DNA of 64,000 nt from MedAcidi-G1 sp000817085 (GTDB taxonomy: Bacteria > Actinomycetota > Acidimicrobiia > Acidimicrobiales > MedAcidi-G1): assembly GCA_045568635.1 (NCBI GenBank), contig JBJLAO010000001.1, positions 1-64,000 of the forward strand. The letters run 5' to 3'. The translations under genes were made by a program, and so were the position numbers. This document shows, one piece after another, positions 61,057 through 64,000 of the stretch. How positions within the stretch are numbered: position 1 is the stretch's first letter; each line of letters begins with the position of its first letter. A model generated the notes under the pieces. The model had not been told where the DNA came from, did not search any database, and saw only the letters and a program-made list of their open reading frames with translations.

Positions 61057-62681
61057 ACAGCGAAAATAAAGAAACTTCACGTCCTGCCCCTAGACCAGGG
61101 TTTGTGTTGGATGTCGATAGAAACACTCCACCAATTGTTTTTCACCACGGTGAGAACTTTCGTTTGGAGAAATTACCTGCTGGACGGTCAAGAGTTGTCT
61201 ATCCGTCTGAGCCCTTAGAGGGACTTTCAGATCCAGAAGGTGCAATAAAAGACGCTCTTTTGAACCCTCTCGGTGATTCCGACCCACTTCCTTCTCTTCT
61301 GAAGCCAGGAATGAAGCTCACAATCGCCTTTGACGACATTTCACTTCCACTTCCACCAATGCGTAAACCAGACATTAGACAACGCATAATCGAAGCTGTA
61401 TTAGATATGGCTGCAGAAGCGGGTGTTGACGATGTGCATCTCATTGCCGCTCTTGCTTTGCACAGAAGAATGACTGAAGACGAGCTTCGTCATGCTGTTG
61501 GAGATCGCGTGTATGACTCTTTCGCTCCAAAAGGGCTGTTGTACAACCTTGATGCGGAAGATCCCGAAGGAATGGTTGTTCTCGGCCAAACTCCCCAAGG
61601 GGAAGACGTGCATTTCTGTCGAAGGGCTGCAGAGAGTGACCTACTCATATACGTAAATATAAATCTAGTTTCCATGGATGGTGGTCACAAAAGTACAGCA
61701 ACCGGACTGGCCGGATACACAGGTCTGCGTCATCATCACAATGTCCACACCTTAAGAAATTCAAAATCGATAATGGATAAAGACAATTCTGCCTTACACG
61801 CCTCAAATTGGCGGATGGGAGACGTAATAAAAGACGCAGGAGTGAAAATTTTTCAAATAGAAACAACTGTAAATAACAACACTTTCGGCCGAGAAGGGCC
61901 TCTAGCACTTCTTCAAAAACGCGAATGGGAGTGGAGTGCTAGAGACAGGGGTCAGTTCATCGCCATGCAACGCGGTTTAGACCTGTTGCCAGTTAAAACA
62001 AAAAGGCGTATTTTTGGAGGCTGGCAATCACCCTACGAGTTAACCTCAGTTCAAGCTGGCGAAGTTGAAGCCGTTCACGAGAAAACTATTGAAAATGTAT
62101 ATGCGCAACAACTCGTAACCGTTGAAGGCCAAACCGACATACTCACAATGGGTCTTCCATACATCTGTCCGTACAACGTTAATTCGATAATGAATCCAAT
62201 TTTAGTAATGTGTCTTGGACTTGGGTACTTCTTCAATCTTTATAAAGGGAAACCTTTAGTTCGCGAAGGTGGCGTTCTCATAATGAGTCACCCGACACCC
62301 TGGGAGTTTCACCCTGTTCACCATCCTAGTTACATAGATTTTTTCGAACAGGTTTTAATCGAGACTACCGATCCAATAGAAATTGAAGAAAAATATGAAA
62401 AGCAATTTGCGGAAGACGAGTGGTACATCCATCTTTATCGAAACTCATACGCCTATCACGGAGTACATCCGTTTTACATGTGGTATTGGGGTAGCCATGC
62501 AATGCAGCATCTAGGAAGAATCATAATTGTTGGTGGAGATCAAAAAGCAGTTCGTCGTTTAGGTTTCCAATCCGCGTCAACTCTTCAAGATGCACTCGAA
62601 ATAGCTACCGATGTGGTGGGACCTCAACCAACCATTACCCATCTAAAAAATCCTCCGCTTGTTATGGCCGATGTGATCTAA
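61053..62681 (+). CDS. LarA-like (DUF2088) protein
   Basis: 542 residues. The DUF2088 motifs are TIAFDDISLPLPPM, the His-bearing ALALHRRMTEDELRHAVG and the GGHKSTATGLAG segment, matching lactate racemase LarA and its relatives, in which a nickel-pincer nucleotide is bound. LarA relatives act on other 2-hydroxy acids. The protein is longer than LarA and has a distinct C-terminus rich in Trp and His. It overlaps the preceding stop by four bases. Maturation genes larB/C/E are not in the window. Confidence 0.75.
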   Translation: MNSENKETSRPAPRPGFVLDVDRNTPPIVFHHGENFRLEKLPAGRSRVVYPSEPLEGLSDPEGAIKDALLNPLGDSDPLPSLLKPGMKLTIAFDDISLPLPPMRKPDIRQRIIEAVLDMAAEAGVDDVHLIAALALHRRMTEDELRHAVGDRVYDSFAPKGLLYNLDAEDPEGMVVLGQTPQGEDVHFCRRAAESDLLIYVNINLVSMDGGHKSTATGLAGYTGLRHHHNVHTLRNSKSIMDKDNSALHASNWRMGDVIKDAGVKIFQIETTVNNNTFGREGPLALLQKREWEWSARDRGQFIAMQRGLDLLPVKTKRRIFGGWQSPYELTSVQAGEVEAVHEKTIENVYAQQLVTVEGQTDILTMGLPYICPYNVNSIMNPILVMCLGLGYFFNLYKGKPLVREGGVLIMSHPTPWEFHPVHHPSYIDFFEQVLIETTDPIEIEEKYEKQFAEDEWYIHLYRNSYAYHGVHPFYMWYWGSHAMQHLGRIIIVGGDQKAVRRLGFQSASTLQDALEIATDVVGPQPTITHLKNPPLVMADVI

Positions 62682-63611
62682 ATGAAATCTGTTTACGCGA
62701 TTGCTAATAGTTTCAAAAATAAATTTTTGAGACTTGGCTTTCCATGGGTATCAGCCTCAGCTCCTGCAGGTGTTGATTCAATAGTAAAAGAAAACTCGCT
62801 TGGCGCAAGCTATGACACTGAGTGGGCACGTCGCCCCGCCGCTCGTCTAGCCAGAGCGCTCATTGTGGAAACTTTGATGAGACCCGTAATGTCTTTTCTG
62901 GCTATGCCTACACGCAAGGGGTTAGACCGTCTCGAAAATCTTAAAGGACCAGCAATATTTGCCGCCAACCACCAAAGTCATGCTGACACTCCTTTACTAA
63001 TTACTTCAATTCCCGAGCCATGGCGACATGAACTTATAATTGGTGCCGCAGCTGATTATTTCTTTAACACAAAGACAACCAGCGCGATTTCGGCATTAGC
63101 TATAGGAGCAGTTCCCATAGATCGAACCAAAGTCAGTAGACAATCAGGTGACATGATCTCAGAATTGATAGGAAAAGGATGGAGTCTGCTGATATACCCC
63201 GAAGGAGGTCGCAGTCCGGACGGATGGGGTCAACCATTTAGAGGCGGTGCTGCTTATCTGGCTATCCGTTGTGATGTCCCTGTTGTACCAATACACGTAA
63301 CCGGAACGGGAAAAATCTTACGAAAAGGAAGGAACCTTCCGAGACGCTCTAAAAGCACCGTAACTTTCGGTTACCCAATGAAACCCGAAAGTGATGAGAG
63401 TGCTAGATCTTTTAGTGCCCGTATTGAAAAAGAGGTTAGAAGTCTTGCCGATGAAACAGCTTCCACCTGGTGGGATGCCAGACAACGGTCATACGAAAAT
63501 TCCTCACCGTCTCTTACAGGACCTGAAATTGGAGCTTGGAGAAGGTCTTGGTCGTTAAGTGATAACGATGGGAAAACGAAAAAGCGCCGGCGCCGTTGGC
63601 CCGTGCTCTAA
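62682..63611 (+). CDS. 1-acyl-sn-glycerol-3-phosphate acyltransferase-like protein (PlsC)
   Basis: 309 residues. The acyltransferase motifs NHQSHADTP (HxxxxD), IGAVPIDRTKV and YPEGGRSPDG are in the normal order. The protein transfers acyl chains to a glycerophosphate-type acceptor at the membrane. It starts directly after the LarA-like gene. The C-terminal tail is basic. Its presence with the acyl-CoA reductase supports a role in lipid synthesis for the operon. Confidence 0.88.
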   Translation: MKSVYAIANSFKNKFLRLGFPWVSASAPAGVDSIVKENSLGASYDTEWARRPAARLARALIVETLMRPVMSFLAMPTRKGLDRLENLKGPAIFAANHQSHADTPLLITSIPEPWRHELIIGAAADYFFNTKTTSAISALAIGAVPIDRTKVSRQSGDMISELIGKGWSLLIYPEGGRSPDGWGQPFRGGAAYLAIRCDVPVVPIHVTGTGKILRKGRNLPRRSKSTVTFGYPMKPESDESARSFSARIEKEVRSLADETASTWWDARQRSYENSSPSLTGPEIGAWRRSWSLSDNDGKTKKRRRRWPVL

Positions 63612-63667
63612 TAGCCAAGTTTGTCACATTATAAGTCCGCTAAAATCAATCTGGTAGAGTAAAATCT

Positions 63668-64000
63668 ATGACAGTTCAATCCCAGACTCCAATAGAACTC
63701 GTAAAGAGTGTTTACTCAAATCTTGAAGATCGCTTATCTTCCGGCAGAAAAGCTTTAGGTAGGCCTTTAACACTCGCAGAAAAAATACTGATCAATCACT
63801 TGGAAAATCCAACTTCTACAGAAATGAACCGCGGAGTCTCATATGTTGATCTTCATCCTGACCGAGTAGCAATGCAAGACGCCACCGCTCAAATGGCTTG
63901 GTTGCAGTTTATGACCGCAGGTCTTGAAGAAGTTCAGGTTCCTACAACCACTCACTGTGACCATTTAATTCAAGCCCGTATAGACGGTGATACTGACCTG
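63668..64000 (+). CDS. acn: Aconitate hydratase (N-terminal part)
   Basis: 111 codons to the window edge, beginning at the ATG at 63668. The segment DRVAMQDATAQMAWLQFMTAG followed by PTTTHCDHLIQAR is typical of aconitases, where the His-Cys-Asp-His region is part of the active site. Aconitase isomerises citrate and isocitrate in the TCA cycle with a [4Fe-4S] cluster. The remaining three quarters lie outside the window. Confidence 0.92.
   Translation, partial: MTVQSQTPIELVKSVYSNLEDRLSSGRKALGRPLTLAEKILINHLENPTSTEMNRGVSYVDLHPDRVAMQDATAQMAWLQFMTAGLEEVQVPTTTHCDHLIQARIDGDTDL

Overview
The window is AT-rich bacterial DNA and most likely comes from an uncultured, probably marine, actinobacterium of the Acidimicrobiia type. 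The evidence is indirect. There is an F420-linked NADPH reductase, an InhA-like enoyl-ACP reductase, a LexA box of the actinobacterial form, the thrS-HIT gene pair known from mycobacteria, lipoproteins with long Thr/Pro linkers, and a mix of Shine-Dalgarno and apparently leaderless starts. No rRNA, tRNA, CRISPR array, transposase or phage gene was seen.

Layout. 1-11 kb is an accessory region of secreted lipoproteins: a serine hydrolase, an S33 hydrolase fused to an HExxH metallopeptidase-like domain, and a two-domain metallopeptidase-like lipoprotein broken by a one-base frameshift. Five copies of a roughly 92-nt element are spread between these genes. Each copy has hairpins and an intrinsic terminator, and four of the five have a good -35/-10 pair; this looks like an undescribed multicopy small-RNA family. 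Two of the lipoproteins share a promoter whose geometry predicts leaderless mRNAs, and a third copy of that promoter drives a short structured transcript. 11-24 kb holds small-molecule enzymes, MFS transporters, methyltransferases, a cold-shock protein and a thioredoxin-fold gene with an in-frame UGA at the redox Cys position followed by a SECIS-like hairpin. 24-38 kb holds thrS-HIT, npdG, an inhA-like gene, an M23 peptidase, two CNNM/CorC proteins, a heterodimeric ABC exporter (one half fused to a TauE/SafE-like permease), an ABC ATPase and thiamine pyrophosphokinase.

38-43 kb is a four-gene operon (unknown protein, M19-like dipeptidase, DUF3726-like protein, Ldh-family oxidoreductase), followed by an unknown gene and a LexA-controlled small gene. 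44-57 kb holds ygfZ, leuB, a Rieske/PEP-mobile-domain/Rieske operon, murF, a phosphonate-type ABC importer and ddl. 57-63.6 kb is a TetR-controlled, tightly coupled operon (fatty acyl-CoA reductase-HAD fusion, zinc alcohol dehydrogenase, LarA-like protein, PlsC acyltransferase) that looks lipid-related. An aconitase gene runs off the right end.

The strongest leads are the probable selenoprotein at 20569-21603, the repeated small-RNA family in 455-8106, and the LexA-box promoter at 43568-43604 driving a leaderless gene of unknown function.
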